Shown here: positions 18,791 through 28,348 of the stretch, piece after piece
Layout: each line of letters begins with the position of its first letter
Numbering within the stretch: the stretch's first letter is position 1
From: Balneolaceae bacterium
GTDB taxonomy: Bacteria; Bacteroidota; Rhodothermia; Balneolales; Balneolaceae
Reading direction: 5' to 3'
DNA length: 64,000 nucleotides
Assembly (NCBI GenBank): GCA_017643365.1
Contig: JAEPNO010000005.1
Location: 163,375-227,374 of the forward strand
Translations under genes and position numbers: made by a program
The notes under the pieces: model-generated
Told to the model about the DNA's origin: nothing
What the model saw: only the letters and a program-made list of their open reading frames with translations
Database searches by the model: none

Positions 18791-20197
18791 TTGGCAATAT
18801 CATCAAACACAGAACGTGGTGCCTGGAATTCTAGGCTCGGCTTTGTACTAGCAGCAGCAGGATCGGCAGTAGGCCTTGGTAACATTTGGAAATTCCCTTT
18901 TGAAGTAGAAGCAGGTGGTGGAGCCGCCTTTGTTCTGCTTTATTTGTTTTTCTGTTTTGTACTCTGCTTTCCGGTTATGGTAACAGAAATTGCTATTGGA
19001 CGAAAAACCAAGAAAAATGCAATCGGCGCTTTTGATGCACTTGGATTTCCTAAATGGAATTTCATTGGTAAAATTGGGATTCTAGCCGGCATAGTTATCC
19101 TATCATTTTATAATGTTGTTGCGGGATGGGCGTTTGGCTATTTCTTCGAAATGGTAACCGCTAACTTCGAAATTGGCGCCCAGTTTGGTGACTACACCAA
19201 AGATGTATTTAAAATCGGGCTCTACTCCATCTTCTTCATGGTGGCTACTTCATTTATCGTTTCTAAAGGAGTTAGTTCAGGTATCGAGCGTGCTGCTAAA
19301 ATTTTGATGCCAACCTTAATCATTATGATTGTAGGTATTTTGATTTATGCATTGACTCTTCCAAATGCATTTACCGGTGTGAAATTCTATCTCGTACCAG
19401 AATTTTCGGAGCTGAATTTAAGAACCATCGGCGGTGCATTACGTCAAGCTTTCTTCTCTCTATCGTTGGGGATGGGTGCATTAATTACTTATGGAAGTTA
19501 TTTATCACGCAAAGAGAATATTGTTACTTCTGCAGCAATGATTACCATTTTTGACGTTGGTATCGCGTTTATTGCAGGATTGATGCTTTTCCCAATTGTT
19601 GCTTACAGTACCGGTGGCGATATGGCGAATATTGAAGGTGGTGCAGGACTTATTTTCGTTGCTCTTCCGGGAGTATTTGAAACCTTGGGAACCACTTTAG
19701 GCGCCGTTATGGGTGGTGCGTTCTTCTTATTGCTTTCCTTTGCAGCGCTAACTTCTACCGTTTCTTTACTAGAAGTTCCTGTTGCTTATATTGTTGATGA
19801 GCATAAAAAAACCAGAAAGAATGCAGTTATTATTTCTGCAGTAATCATTTTTGTTCTTGGGTTGCCTTCGCTTGTTGCTAATGGCTATAGTGCTTTCTTC
19901 AGTAACTTTATTACCTATGTTGGAGCCAATACTTCAACCGATTTCATGACCTTCTTTGGTCACCTAGCTGATGTGCTACTGTTACTTGGTGGTACGCTCA
20001 TTGTAACCTTTGCGGCTTATATTTGGAAGAAAGAAAATCTGCATGATGAAATTGCAACCGGTTACGAAGGATATCACGATTCCATAAATAAAAAGCTTAT
20101 TGATTTTGCCATCAGTTACCTATGCCCTGTTTTATTGGGTATTCTATTTGTATTGGTTGTACTTAGTAATTTCTTTGGGATTTCGATTATCAACTAA
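18791..20197 (+). CDS. Sodium-dependent transporter (NSS/SNF family), first copy
   Basis: A 468-residue LeuT-fold sodium symporter for an amino acid or similar small molecule, with about 11-12 helices. The first helix has the family signature GSAVGLGNIWKFPFEVEAGGGAAF, here unwound at the sodium and substrate site. The start is TTG at 18791, supported by AGGAG eight bases upstream and by the absence of any ATG in frame before the signature. A second, only distantly similar member of the family lies at 41890-43380. Confidence 0.92.
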   Translation: MAISSNTERGAWNSRLGFVLAAAGSAVGLGNIWKFPFEVEAGGGAAFVLLYLFFCFVLCFPVMVTEIAIGRKTKKNAIGAFDALGFPKWNFIGKIGILAGIVILSFYNVVAGWAFGYFFEMVTANFEIGAQFGDYTKDVFKIGLYSIFFMVATSFIVSKGVSSGIERAAKILMPTLIIMIVGILIYALTLPNAFTGVKFYLVPEFSELNLRTIGGALRQAFFSLSLGMGALITYGSYLSRKENIVTSAAMITIFDVGIAFIAGLMLFPIVAYSTGGDMANIEGGAGLIFVALPGVFETLGTTLGAVMGGAFFLLLSFAALTSTVSLLEVPVAYIVDEHKKTRKNAVIISAVIIFVLGLPSLVANGYSAFFSNFITYVGANTSTDFMTFFGHLADVLLLLGGTLIVTFAAYIWKKENLHDEIATGYEGYHDSINKKLIDFAISYLCPVLLGILFVLVVLSNFFGISIIN

Positions 20198-20212
20198 TAT
20201 CCAATTTAGTAC

Positions 20213-20253
20213 GGGTAGCTAAACTTTCTCCTTGTTAAACACTGAGGCTACCC
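20213..20253 (+). terminator. Possible hairpin after the transporter gene
   Basis: GGGTAGC (20213-20219) and GCTACCC (20247-20253) form a 7-bp stem around a 27-nt loop, followed by CTATTTTTG. It may terminate the transporter mRNA. The loop overlaps the -33 box of the efp promoter and the downstream T-run is its -7 box, so the two roles compete; confidence is modest. Confidence 0.35.
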
Positions 20254-20262
20254 CTATTTTTG
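20232..20262 (+). promoter_or_regulatory. Consensus promoter of the efp operon
   Basis: TTG at 20232-20234, then 20 nt, then TATTTTTG at 20255-20262: a full match to the Bacteroidota -33/-7 consensus (TTG, TAnnTTTG). The predicted start site is about 20 nt before the efp ATG. Confidence 0.75.
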
Positions 20263-20289
20263 CGCAACTAAAAACGGAGTTACAATTTA

Positions 20290-20859
20290 ATGTCAAAAGT
20301 CTCTACATCAGATTTCAGGAACGGTTTAGTTCTGAATATGGATGGCGAATTATATTCGATCACAGAATTTCAACATGTTAAGCCCGGAAAGGGTCCTGCC
20401 TTTGTGCGTACCAAATTAAAAGGTATTGTAAACGGCAAGAATATTGATAAAACATGGCGATCAGGCGAAAAAGCCGAAGCCATCCGTGTTGAAAACAGAG
20501 AATACCAATACCTGTACAACGATGGTTCAATGTTCTACTTTATGAACAACGACACCTACGAACAAATTCCAATTGCTCCTAATCAGGTTGAACGACAGGA
20601 TTTTTTAATAGAAGGACAAACCTGTAAAGTGTTATTTAATGCTGATGACGAGCAGGTTCTTTATGCAGAGCCACCAGATCATCTAGTATTAACTGTTTCG
20701 CAAACTGATCCAGGTGTTAAGGGCGATACCGCTCAAGGCGGTTCAAAACCGGCAACACTCGATTCGGGTGCAATCGTAAACGTTCCGCTTTTTATACAAG
20801 AAGGGGAAAAAATCCGCGTTGATACCCGAACCGGATCTTATCTTGAACGAGCTAAATAA
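20290..20859 (+). CDS. efp: Translation elongation factor P
   Basis: Binds between the P and E sites and relieves ribosome stalling at polyproline stretches. Three beta-barrel domains in 189 residues, the usual length. The tip of domain I reads HVKPGKGPAFVRTKL with Lys34, the residue that is modified in many bacteria. No epmA/epmB-type modification gene is visible nearby. First gene behind a consensus promoter, with accB starting 6 nt after it. Confidence 0.96.
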   Translation: MSKVSTSDFRNGLVLNMDGELYSITEFQHVKPGKGPAFVRTKLKGIVNGKNIDKTWRSGEKAEAIRVENREYQYLYNDGSMFYFMNNDTYEQIPIAPNQVERQDFLIEGQTCKVLFNADDEQVLYAEPPDHLVLTVSQTDPGVKGDTAQGGSKPATLDSGAIVNVPLFIQEGEKIRVDTRTGSYLERAK

Positions 20860-20865
20860 TTTCTC

Positions 20866-21342
20866 ATGGATTTAAAATTAATAAAGAATATTCTAACCAT
20901 GATCTCCGACTCCGATGTGGACGAAGTTTCCATCGAAGAAGGTGATTTTAAAATCAAAGTTAAGAAGACAGGTACGGTTGAGCAGATAACCTACACTCAA
21001 CCTGCCCATGCGCCGCAAGCACCGGTTGCACAACCTGCCGCACCTCAAACTCCCGCTGCACCTTCTGCCCCGGCTGAAGCTGAGAAAAGTGCTGCACCTT
21101 CAGGAGAAACAGTAAAATCTCCAATTGTTGGAACTTACTATCAAGCTTCTTCACCAGATTCAGATCCGTTCATAAAAGTGGGTGATAAGATTCAGCAAGG
21201 TCAAACGCTTTGTATTATCGAAGCCATGAAGATCATGAACGAAATTGAAGCTGAGTTCGCAGGAACTGTGAAAGATATTCTTGTTACCGATGGTACTCCT
21301 GTTGAGTTCGATCAGCCTTTATTTATCATCGAAAAAAGCTAA
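20866..21342 (+). CDS. accB: Biotin carboxyl carrier protein of acetyl-CoA carboxylase
   Basis: Carries the biotin that shuttles carboxyl groups in the first step of fatty acid synthesis. The 158-residue protein has an N-terminal helix region, an Ala/Pro-rich flexible linker at about residues 45-80, and a biotinyl domain with the acceptor lysine in EAMKIMNEI (Lys122). Placed 9 nt before accC, its enzymatic partner, in the efp operon. Confidence 0.96.
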   Translation: MDLKLIKNILTMISDSDVDEVSIEEGDFKIKVKKTGTVEQITYTQPAHAPQAPVAQPAAPQTPAAPSAPAEAEKSAAPSGETVKSPIVGTYYQASSPDSDPFIKVGDKIQQGQTLCIIEAMKIMNEIEAEFAGTVKDILVTDGTPVEFDQPLFIIEKS

Positions 21343-21351
21343 TTCAACTGC

Positions 21352-22707
21352 ATGTTTAACAAAATTCTGATTGCAAACCGAGGCGAAATCGCACTTCGAA
21401 TCATTCGAACATGCAAAGAACTTGGCATCAAAACGGTGGCTGTTTATTCCACTGCCGATGCAGAAAGTTTGCATGTTAAGTTTGCTGATGAAGCTGTTTG
21501 CATTGGTCCCCCTGCCAGTAAAGATAGTTACCTGAAAATCCAGAGTATTCTAGCCGCTGCAGAAATTACAAATGCAGAAGCCATCCATCCCGGATATGGT
21601 TTTTTGGCTGAAAATGCTGAGTTTTCACGTATTTGTAGCGAGCACGATATTAAATTCATAGGCCCATCGCCTGAAGCCATCAATAAAATGGGTGATAAAG
21701 CGGTTGCTAAAGCAACTATGATTGCCAACAAAGTTCCGGTTGTACCCGGTAGTGATGGAATTGTAGAAAGCTTTGAAGACGCTAAAAAAGTATGCAAGGA
21801 AATCGGATATCCTGTTATTATCAAAGCATCTGCCGGTGGTGGTGGACGCGGAATGCGAGTTGTTGAACGCGAAGAGGAATTAAAAAAGAATTATGAAATG
21901 TGCTGCAACGAAGCAGCCAGTGCCTTCAACAATCCTGAAGTGTATATCGAGCGATTTGTAAAGAATCCGCACCACGTTGAGATTCAGGTGTTAGCAGATC
22001 AACACGGCAACGCTATTCATTTAGGCGAACGTGATTGTTCGTCGCAACGACGACATCAAAAGATTCTGGAAGAAGCTCCTTCTCCGTTAATGACCCCTGA
22101 ACTTCGTGATGAAATGGGACTTGCTACCGTTAATGCAGCCAAATCGGTAAATTACGAGGGCGCAGGTACGGTTGAGTTTTTGGTGGATGATGACCTGAAC
22201 TTCTATTTCATGGAAATGAATACTCGAATTCAGGTAGAGCATCCTGTAACCGAAGAAGTGACAGGACATGACTTAATCGAGCAACAAATTCGCGTTGCTG
22301 CCGGCGAAAAAATTGATGAGTTATCAGTAGAAATTGAAGGTCATTCGATTGAATGCCGAATTAACGCCGAAGATCCGGAGCATGGGTTCCGCCCATCTGC
22401 TGGTGTAATTACCGTATTTCATCCTCCCGGTGGACATGGTGTACGTTTAGACACGCATGCTTACTCTGGGTATCGCATCCCTCCTTTTTACGATTCAATG
22501 ATCGCTAAGCTCATTTGTACAGCTCCAACACGCAAGCAAGCAATTGCTAAAATGAAGCGTGCTTTGGAAGAGTTTATTATCGAAGGGATCAAAACGACCA
22601 TTCCGTATCATATTCAATTGCTTGACGATCCTAATTTCCAAGCCGGATCGATTAGCACCAAATACCTAGAAACTTCATTCAAATTTAAACCTAAGGACAA
22701 AGAATGA
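21352..22707 (+). CDS. accC: Biotin carboxylase subunit of acetyl-CoA carboxylase
   Basis: Carboxylates the biotin of AccB with bicarbonate and ATP. The 451 residues include the N-terminal [18 protein letters not shown], the ATP-grasp glycine loop [14 protein letters not shown] near 158-171, the metal-binding [16 protein letters not shown] near 286-301, and the C-terminal [10 protein letters not shown]. The stop overlaps the gcvH start by ATGA. Usual length and complete. Confidence 0.97.
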   Translation: MFNKILIANRGEIALRIIRTCKELGIKTVAVYSTADAESLHVKFADEAVCIGPPASKDSYLKIQSILAAAEITNAEAIHPGYGFLAENAEFSRICSEHDIKFIGPSPEAINKMGDKAVAKATMIANKVPVVPGSDGIVESFEDAKKVCKEIGYPVIIKASAGGGGRGMRVVEREEELKKNYEMCCNEAASAFNNPEVYIERFVKNPHHVEIQVLADQHGNAIHLGERDCSSQRRHQKILEEAPSPLMTPELRDEMGLATVNAAKSVNYEGAGTVEFLVDDDLNFYFMEMNTRIQVEHPVTEEVTGHDLIEQQIRVAAGEKIDELSVEIEGHSIECRINAEDPEHGFRPSAGVITVFHPPGGHGVRLDTHAYSGYRIPPFYDSMIAKLICTAPTRKQAIAKMKRALEEFIIEGIKTTIPYHIQLLDDPNFQAGSISTKYLETSFKFKPKDKE

Positions 22708-23084
22708 GCACTCCTTCTGATTTAAAGTACACCCCCGAACACGAATGGGTTCGTGATAACGGCGATGGAACTGTAACAATTGGCATTACCGATTTCGCCC
22801 AAGGTGAGCTTGGTGATATCGTTTTTGTTGAACTGGAAGATCCCGGTACAGATTACTCGAAAGACGATACTTTTGGTACTGTGGAAGCCGTGAAAACGGT
22901 GTCAGATCTTTATGCTCCTATCGATGGAGAAGTAATCGAATTGAATGAAGAATTAGAAGACAATCCTGAGCTCGTAAACGACGATCCTTACGGTGCTGGC
23001 TGGATGATTAAGATGAAAGTTGCCGATGCCGGCCAACTCGATTCTTTGTTATCAGCCGACGAATATCAGGACATCACCTCTTAA
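22704..23084 (+). CDS. gcvH: Glycine cleavage system H protein
   Basis: Lipoyl-carrier protein of the glycine cleavage system, shuttling the aminomethyl group between the P and T proteins. 126 residues; the lipoylation site is Lys64 in [13 protein letters not shown], and the N-terminal [14 protein letters not shown] is typical. It overlaps accC by four bases, although gcvT and gcvP are not in the window. H proteins can also serve as a lipoyl relay to other enzymes, which could explain a location away from gcvTP. Confidence 0.95.
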   Translation: MSTPSDLKYTPEHEWVRDNGDGTVTIGITDFAQGELGDIVFVELEDPGTDYSKDDTFGTVEAVKTVSDLYAPIDGEVIELNEELEDNPELVNDDPYGAGWMIKMKVADAGQLDSLLSADEYQDITS

Positions 23085-23096
23085 GTTATCTTTTAA

Positions 23097-24644
23097 ATGA
23101 GCAGACATAACGAGTGGATTTTAATTTTAGATTATGGTTCACAGTTCACGCAGTTAATTGCACGGCGATTACGTGAGTTCAACATCTATTGCGAAATCCA
23201 TCCGTTTAATGTCGATTTAGAGGATGTGCTAACACCAAAGCCTAGCGGTGTTATTCTTTCGGGCGGTCCAATGAGTGTTAATGACGATGGCGCTCCGCAT
23301 CTTCAAACCGAAATATTCGATTGGGATGTGCCCATTTTAGGCGTTTGTTACGGCTTACAACTCCTCTCTCACACGGCCATTCCAGGTAGTGTTACCAAAG
23401 CTGACAAACGTGAATACGGTCGTGCACATTTAATTATCGATAATTCCAGCGATCTACTTAAAGACATCGAAGATGGCTCGGTAGTTTGGATGAGTCACGG
23501 TGACCATATCCACAATTTGCCAACTGATTTTGAGATTATTGGCCACACCGCTAATGCCGAAGTTGCTGCAGTTAGGCATCTTAATAAACAAATTTATGGG
23601 GTTCAATTTCATCCCGAGGTTGCCCATACCGATTGCGGAAAGCAACTTTTAAAAAACTTCGCTTACAATATTTGTGGATTATCCGGCGATTGGACGGCCG
23701 CTTCATTTATCGATGAGCAAATTGCATCCATCCGTGAAAAAGTAGGTTCCGATAAAGTGCTTTGTGCGCTATCAGGTGGAGTTGACTCAACTGTAGTTGC
23801 CACCTTAATCCATAAGGCCATTGGCGATCAGTTGGAATGTGTGTTTGTAGATAATGGATTACTACGTAAAAATGAGTTCGAGGATGTTCTTCATCTTTAT
23901 ACACGCGATTTACATCTTCCGGTTCGTGGTGTTGATGCCACTGATTTATTTATGGAGCGCTTAGAAGGTGTTTCTGATCCCGAGAAAAAACGCAAAATTA
24001 TCGGCGTTAGTTTTATTGATGTATTTGAGCAAGAAATCGGCACCGATTTTGATTTTAAATACCTCGCCCAAGGCACGCTCTATCCGGATGTAATCGAAAG
24101 TGTATCGTTTAAAGGACCATCAGCAACGATAAAATCCCATCACAATGTGGGTGGCTTGCCCGATAAAATGAAATTGGATCTCATCGAACCGGTACGAGAG
24201 TTGTTTAAAGATGAGGTGCGCGAGGTTGGACGAGAATTAGGAATCCCGGAGCATTTTATATCCCGACACCCATTCCCGGGTCCCGGTTTAGGAATTCGTG
24301 TGATCGGAGAGCTCAGTAAAGAAAGGCTGGATCTTTTACGCGAAGCCGATAAAATCTTTATCGACGAGCTGAAAGCGAATCATCTTTATAACGAAACCTG
24401 GCAAGCCTTAGTGGTTCTGTTACCTGTGCAAAGCGTAGGTGTTATGGGCGATGAACGCACTTATGAGTTCACCGTAGCTTTACGGGCGGTAACCAGTGTA
24501 GATGGCATGACAGCCGATTGGGCGCATCTCCCCTATGATTTTCTAGCTCATGTTTCTAACCGGATAATTAACGAAATTAAGGGCATTAACCGAGTAGTGT
24601 ACGACATCAGTTCGAAACCACCGGCCACCATCGAGTGGGAATAA
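23097..24644 (+). CDS. guaA: GMP synthase (glutamine-hydrolysing)
   Basis: Aminates XMP to GMP. The 515 residues comprise a class I glutamine amidotransferase domain with nucleophile Cys84 in GVCYGLQ and the His/Glu pair in [10 protein letters not shown], an ATP pyrophosphatase domain with the PP-loop [10 protein letters not shown] near residue 223, and the dimerisation domain ending [11 protein letters not shown]. Last gene of the efp-acc-gcvH-guaA cluster, 12 nt after gcvH. Confidence 0.97.
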   Translation: MSRHNEWILILDYGSQFTQLIARRLREFNIYCEIHPFNVDLEDVLTPKPSGVILSGGPMSVNDDGAPHLQTEIFDWDVPILGVCYGLQLLSHTAIPGSVTKADKREYGRAHLIIDNSSDLLKDIEDGSVVWMSHGDHIHNLPTDFEIIGHTANAEVAAVRHLNKQIYGVQFHPEVAHTDCGKQLLKNFAYNICGLSGDWTAASFIDEQIASIREKVGSDKVLCALSGGVDSTVVATLIHKAIGDQLECVFVDNGLLRKNEFEDVLHLYTRDLHLPVRGVDATDLFMERLEGVSDPEKKRKIIGVSFIDVFEQEIGTDFDFKYLAQGTLYPDVIESVSFKGPSATIKSHHNVGGLPDKMKLDLIEPVRELFKDEVREVGRELGIPEHFISRHPFPGPGLGIRVIGELSKERLDLLREADKIFIDELKANHLYNETWQALVVLLPVQSVGVMGDERTYEFTVALRAVTSVDGMTADWAHLPYDFLAHVSNRIINEIKGINRVVYDISSKPPATIEWE

Positions 24645-24700
24645 TTTAAACAGAACAAAATGGATTCTGTGTAGTGTAAAGCGCTACAAGTACAACAAGC

Positions 24701-26449
24701 ATGAAAAAAACACTTTTCTTTACAGTTTTAACACTGATTCTGCATACATCCCTTTTTGCACAAAGCATTGAAATGGGACGTTCTCTATATCAGCAGGGAG
24801 ATTACGAACGAGCAATTTTTGTTTTAGAACGTGTGACTGGAGAGGAATCGATGTTATTGCTAGGTAAAAGCCATTTTGCTCAGCGTAATTACTTAAAGTC
24901 GATTAACATTCTAACTTCGATTTCTGAGTCGAATTCCGAGTGGCATCAAGATGCAAATTACACTATAGCTTTAGCCCATTTTCAACTGAAAAATTATGCG
25001 AAATCTTTTGAGTATTTAAACGATTTGATTACTGCTTCACGAACTACGACGATTACACGCCGAGCAGATCAGTTCTATAATGATGCATTGGGATATTTGA
25101 CCGATAAACAGCGTTTTGATGTTTTTAAGAGTGTTTCGAAGGATGAAATCAGATTAGATTTAATCGAACAATCGCTGGGTAGAATTGATTTTACTTTAGC
25201 TACCGCATTGTTTGATTTGTATGAAGACTCAAAAAGTGAAGATTCTCCCTTACGAGAAAATCGTATTAAAACGGCCCTTGCTGATTCCATCCAATATCAG
25301 CAAAATTTTAACCCGAATCGCTTAAAAACTGCTCCTGACGGTATTTCTTACAATATCGGAGTGGTATTGCCACAATTCGAGTTTAATGCGCCTGAGTATG
25401 AAATTCCACAGCATTTATACTACGGTATTCAGCTAGCAGTTGAGCAATTCAATCAGGAAAATCCGGATACCAAAGCCTTTATCACCTATCGAAACACTAA
25501 CCCTGAAGAGAACACGGCGAATTCAGTAATGGCTGATCTCGTTTACAAAGAAGATATAGATGTTTTGATTGGTCCCTTATTCTCTGAAGTTGCAAAGGAG
25601 TTTTCTGATCTTGCTGAAGCATATGAAATTCCAATATTACTTCCTCTTGCCAATGCCGACAGCCTAGACCTTTACAACAATTATGTGTTTCAGTTGAACC
25701 CAAGTTTTGCAACTCAAGGTAAAATAATGGCTAGAAAGGCCGTTTTAGAGCTCGGTTACGACACCCTTGGAGTAATTGCTGAGGCTCAATCACTAGGTGC
25801 ACCTGCAGCGCGTGCATTTCGCCACGAAGCCGAACGTTTAGGTGGTTATGTTGAATACTATTTTGAAGAAGACTTTGAAAGTCTAGGCTACGATATCCGA
25901 GATTACACCCAATTTTTCACTACAAACATGCTCGATTCAGTGGCCATGGTTAAAGCGGTGTATGCCCCTTTTACCGGATCAATCGCTCAAACCTTGATCG
26001 AAAGTATGCTCACCGATTTAGAAGCCATGCGAAGCGATGTTGCCATTTTAGGGTCAGAAGAATGGCGTGAGGTAAATATTGAATCACGTAGGTTAGACTC
26101 TACTCAACTTTATTTTTCACGTTCTTTTGATGTTGATACAAGTACATCAGAAGCACGAAAATTCATTTCTGAGTTCAGAATTCGTTTTTCAACTTTGCCT
26201 AATCAATTTGCTTATATCGGTTACGATGCAGCCTCTATTATTTTGGATCAGCTCGATTTTATAAATAATCCGGCAGATTTAAGAGATTCTCTTAAAAATC
26301 TACGTGGCTATGATGGCTTAAGTATCGATGTGAGTTTCAATGGCACCCACGTGAACGAACAAATACGAATCGAACGTATGGTACGGGATCGTGAACGTAG
26401 TTTTGTGGCACAACCGGGACAATCTCAGCAGAACAGACGAAGGCGATAA
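24701..26449 (+). CDS. Exported TPR plus LivJ-like binding protein (LpoA-like architecture)
   Basis: 582 residues with a cleavable signal peptide (ending SLFAQ, no lipobox). Residues about 22-150 form TPR-like helices (MGRSLYQQGDYERAIFVLERV; LALAH-type repeats), and residues about 215-560 a type I periplasmic-binding fold of the Peripla_BP_6 class (YNIGVVLPQF ... YYGIQLAVEQFN ... VLIGPLFSEVAKEF ... FAYIGYDAASIIL). This order, TPR then LivJ-like, is that of the penicillin-binding-protein activator LpoA, which gives a hint of a role in cell-wall synthesis. It could instead be a ligand sensor or an orphan binding protein; no permease genes are near. It ends 9 nt from the 3' end of the convergent mltG. 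Confidence 0.72.
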   Translation: MKKTLFFTVLTLILHTSLFAQSIEMGRSLYQQGDYERAIFVLERVTGEESMLLLGKSHFAQRNYLKSINILTSISESNSEWHQDANYTIALAHFQLKNYAKSFEYLNDLITASRTTTITRRADQFYNDALGYLTDKQRFDVFKSVSKDEIRLDLIEQSLGRIDFTLATALFDLYEDSKSEDSPLRENRIKTALADSIQYQQNFNPNRLKTAPDGISYNIGVVLPQFEFNAPEYEIPQHLYYGIQLAVEQFNQENPDTKAFITYRNTNPEENTANSVMADLVYKEDIDVLIGPLFSEVAKEFSDLAEAYEIPILLPLANADSLDLYNNYVFQLNPSFATQGKIMARKAVLELGYDTLGVIAEAQSLGAPAARAFRHEAERLGGYVEYYFEEDFESLGYDIRDYTQFFTTNMLDSVAMVKAVYAPFTGSIAQTLIESMLTDLEAMRSDVAILGSEEWREVNIESRRLDSTQLYFSRSFDVDTSTSEARKFISEFRIRFSTLPNQFAYIGYDAASIILDQLDFINNPADLRDSLKNLRGYDGLSIDVSFNGTHVNEQIRIERMVRDRERSFVAQPGQSQQNRRRR

Positions 26450-26458
26450 CTTTTCGAT

Positions 26459-27532
26459 TTAATCCGATTGCGCAGCATCCCGTTCTTGTTGTCTTTTTAT
26501 TCGGTATTGTTCTCTTAGCCACTTTCTCCATCGCTCCGAAGCCTCCTGATGTTCTGCGAAAGTTCGTGAAAACTCATGCCCACCTTCGGGGTTCGCAACC
26601 ATATATAAATAATCATGGTTAGCAGGCCGTAAAGTAGCCACAATTGTTGATAAACTTGGATTCGTGATAGGTGCCGGTGGCAATCCTCGATTCAAATAGG
26701 TGTTAAAAGGATGTTGAAATTTATAGTCTTCGAATAACAATCGGCGGCGTTCCCCTAAAGCAAAGTTCACGGTGGGATCTGCTTCAAGCCGCATTCTGCG
26801 ATCAATTCGATTCCAATATAAACCGGCTATTACAGCTTTCTCTTCTTCAATTTTAGCTTCCCACTCAACAATTGAGGCCATTGTTAAAATTTCAGAAATC
26901 GAATTTCCATTTTGGTTTACTTCCTCTGTAAATGGTTTTACAACGCTCTCGTCAAACTCTTTTAGCACACGTCGGATGATATCTTTTGGTGTTGATGTCC
27001 AATAAACTCTATACGTTTCCGGAAACATTCGCCCCATCAACTCTTCTTTGCTTAGGTTTACTTCAGCCAGAAATAGTGAATCTTCAAAAACTTCATTCAG
27101 ATTTGTAGATTCGAATTTAAGTCTTGAAGCAACGGCTTCAGCAAATCGCTGCTGATCTATCCCTGGCAATATTACAATCTCAACCGGATCTTGAATACCA
27201 AGCGCTAATTTTGATAAAAATACTTCGTAAGGGTACTCACCAGAAAAATCGTAATTACCTACTTTAAATTGCCTCCATCCCATTAATCGAGTAACCCAAC
27301 GAAAATCCGCATCATCAAACTCAACGCTGTAACTGTTCATTAACTCGATTAACTCTTCAACGCCAATAGTTTCATGAATCTGTATTGAGGTTGGGCTTTT
27401 AAATTCGATGGCATCATTTGCTGAGATTCGCAGTTGTCGGGTGCCAATAACAGCAACGCTAACCATTATTATGGCTAGCATCCCGGTGATAAACTCATTT
27501 TTAGTTACCGAAAATTTTCTAAACAAATTCAT
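26459..27532 (-). CDS. mltG: Endolytic murein transglycosylase MltG
   Basis: An inner-membrane enzyme that cuts growing glycan strands and terminates their elongation. 357 residues with one N-terminal membrane helix (about 13-30), a LysM-like middle and the YceG catalytic domain. The catalytic glutamate is Glu223 in MASIVEWEAKIEEEK; other family markers are LEADPTVNFALG and HPFNTYLNRGLPPAPITNP. Expressed from a consensus-like promoter, and converging on the LpoA-like gene, an arrangement that joins two probable cell-wall genes tail to tail. Confidence 0.93.
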   Translation of the reverse strand: MNLFRKFSVTKNEFITGMLAIIMVSVAVIGTRQLRISANDAIEFKSPTSIQIHETIGVEELIELMNSYSVEFDDADFRWVTRLMGWRQFKVGNYDFSGEYPYEVFLSKLALGIQDPVEIVILPGIDQQRFAEAVASRLKFESTNLNEVFEDSLFLAEVNLSKEELMGRMFPETYRVYWTSTPKDIIRRVLKEFDESVVKPFTEEVNQNGNSISEILTMASIVEWEAKIEEEKAVIAGLYWNRIDRRMRLEADPTVNFALGERRRLLFEDYKFQHPFNTYLNRGLPPAPITNPSLSTIVATLRPANHDYLYMVANPEGGHEFSRTFAEHQEASERWRKWLREQYRIKRQQERDAAQSD

Positions 27533-27574
27533 ACCTAAAGATACACAGTTCCAATTAATCTTCTTATTTCAAAA

Positions 27575-27604
27575 AAAACGTAAATGAACAGAATTAGTTC
27601 GCAA
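27575..27604 (-). promoter_or_regulatory. Promoter of mltG
   Basis: On the minus strand TTG (27604-27602) is followed after exactly 19 nt by TACGTTTT (27582-27575), the Bacteroidota -33/-7 pattern with one mismatch in the last base. It gives a 5' leader of about 35 nt for mltG. Confidence 0.65.
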
Positions 27605-27608
27605 CCTT

Positions 27609-27674
27609 AAAAAAATGTGCTCGTACTCCCGCCCCGAAGAGCAAACGAGCTTTTGGATGCTGCAAAGCACCAAA
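27609..27674. other. Structured intergenic element (possible small RNA; hairpin plus T-run on minus strand)
   Basis: GCTCGT (27619-27624) pairs with ACGAGC (27645-27650); inside, GCCC-CGAA-GAGC makes a second stem which on the minus strand is GCTC-TTCG-GGGC, an ultra-stable UUCG tetraloop. The minus strand then reads ACATTTTTTT, a terminator-like tail just before the mltG promoter. Next to it TTTGG...CCAAA (27652-27674) encloses GCT-GCAA-AGC, a GNRA loop on the plus strand. A 28-codon plus-strand frame (27615-27701) exists but shows no coding signs. I recognise no RNA family and cannot decide the strand; it may be a small RNA or only a pair of terminators. Confidence 0.4.
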
Positions 27675-27683
27675 TGCCCTAAA

Positions 27684-27720
27684 GAAAAACCCGAACTTTG
27701 ACCGGTTCGGGTTTCTTTTT
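27684..27720. terminator. Bidirectional terminator after the HD-domain gene
   Basis: AAACCCGAAC (27687-27696) and GTTCGGGTTT (27705-27714) form a 10-bp stem with an 8-nt loop. T-rich runs follow on both strands (TTTCTTTTT on plus, TTTTTCTTT on minus). On the minus strand it lies about 35 nt downstream of the HD gene stop, which it should serve. Confidence 0.85.
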
Positions 27721-27753
27721 ATGATAATCTACTTTCTAATCATTCATAAGTAC

Positions 27754-28296
27754 TTATTTTGATTCGAAAATTTCGATCAAAAATTGAATATGCTCATTCA
27801 AGGGCTTGTTAATTAATTCGGCCCCTTTATTGATGTCTTCGCGCGACACATTAGCTGCAAAATTTGCTGTTTTAAGTTTCTTATTTACCGATTTGGGCTT
27901 CATCCCTTCGAACCCGGTTGGCCGCATTAGCGACACGGCATGCATGAATCCGGATAACTCATCACAAGCAAATAAATAGCGCTCAATCTCTGTCAAAGGA
28001 CTTTTCCCGGTTCGCTCTGGAGCGTGAGCTTTAATAGCCTCGACCACAGACTCAGATATGTCATACATTGGGAAAATATGTTCGATGGCATAGTTCGGAT
28101 GTTCATCCGGATGCTTCTCCCAATCAATATCATGTAATAAACCGGCAATCCACCATTCCTCTATTTCCGTATTACTTTTTGAGAGATGATTAGCATAGGC
28201 TTCCATTGCAGTAGCTACCATTTGGCAGTGATGGCGCAAGGCATCATTTTCGATAAATGAATTTAAAAGTTCTTCTGCATCTGCTCTTGGTATCAT
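27754..28296 (-). CDS. HD-domain metal-dependent phosphohydrolase
   Basis: A 180-residue single HD domain. Metal ligands are seen in ALRHHCQMVA (His22/His23), GLLHDIDWE (His55-Asp56), KAHAPE (His91) and FACDELSGF (Asp112). Proteins of this type hydrolyse nucleotides or phosphate esters; the substrate cannot be told. No nucleotide cyclase or RelA-type partner domain. Divergent from the cytochrome operon and followed by a strong terminator, so a single-gene unit. Confidence 0.85.
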   Translation of the reverse strand: MIPRADAEELLNSFIENDALRHHCQMVATAMEAYANHLSKSNTEIEEWWIAGLLHDIDWEKHPDEHPNYAIEHIFPMYDISESVVEAIKAHAPERTGKSPLTEIERYLFACDELSGFMHAVSLMRPTGFEGMKPKSVNKKLKTANFAANVSREDINKGAELINKPLNEHIQFLIEIFESK

Positions 28297-28348
28297 CGTA
28301 ATAAAATTCGTTATTAGTAGAAATTTTCCACCATAAACTTACAACTTC

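Noticed and set aside
27615..27701. 28-codon plus-strand frame across the structured intergenic stretch
   Set aside because: It is short, ends in a terminator loop and follows the hairpins rather than showing coding features; kept only as a note to the RNA candidate.
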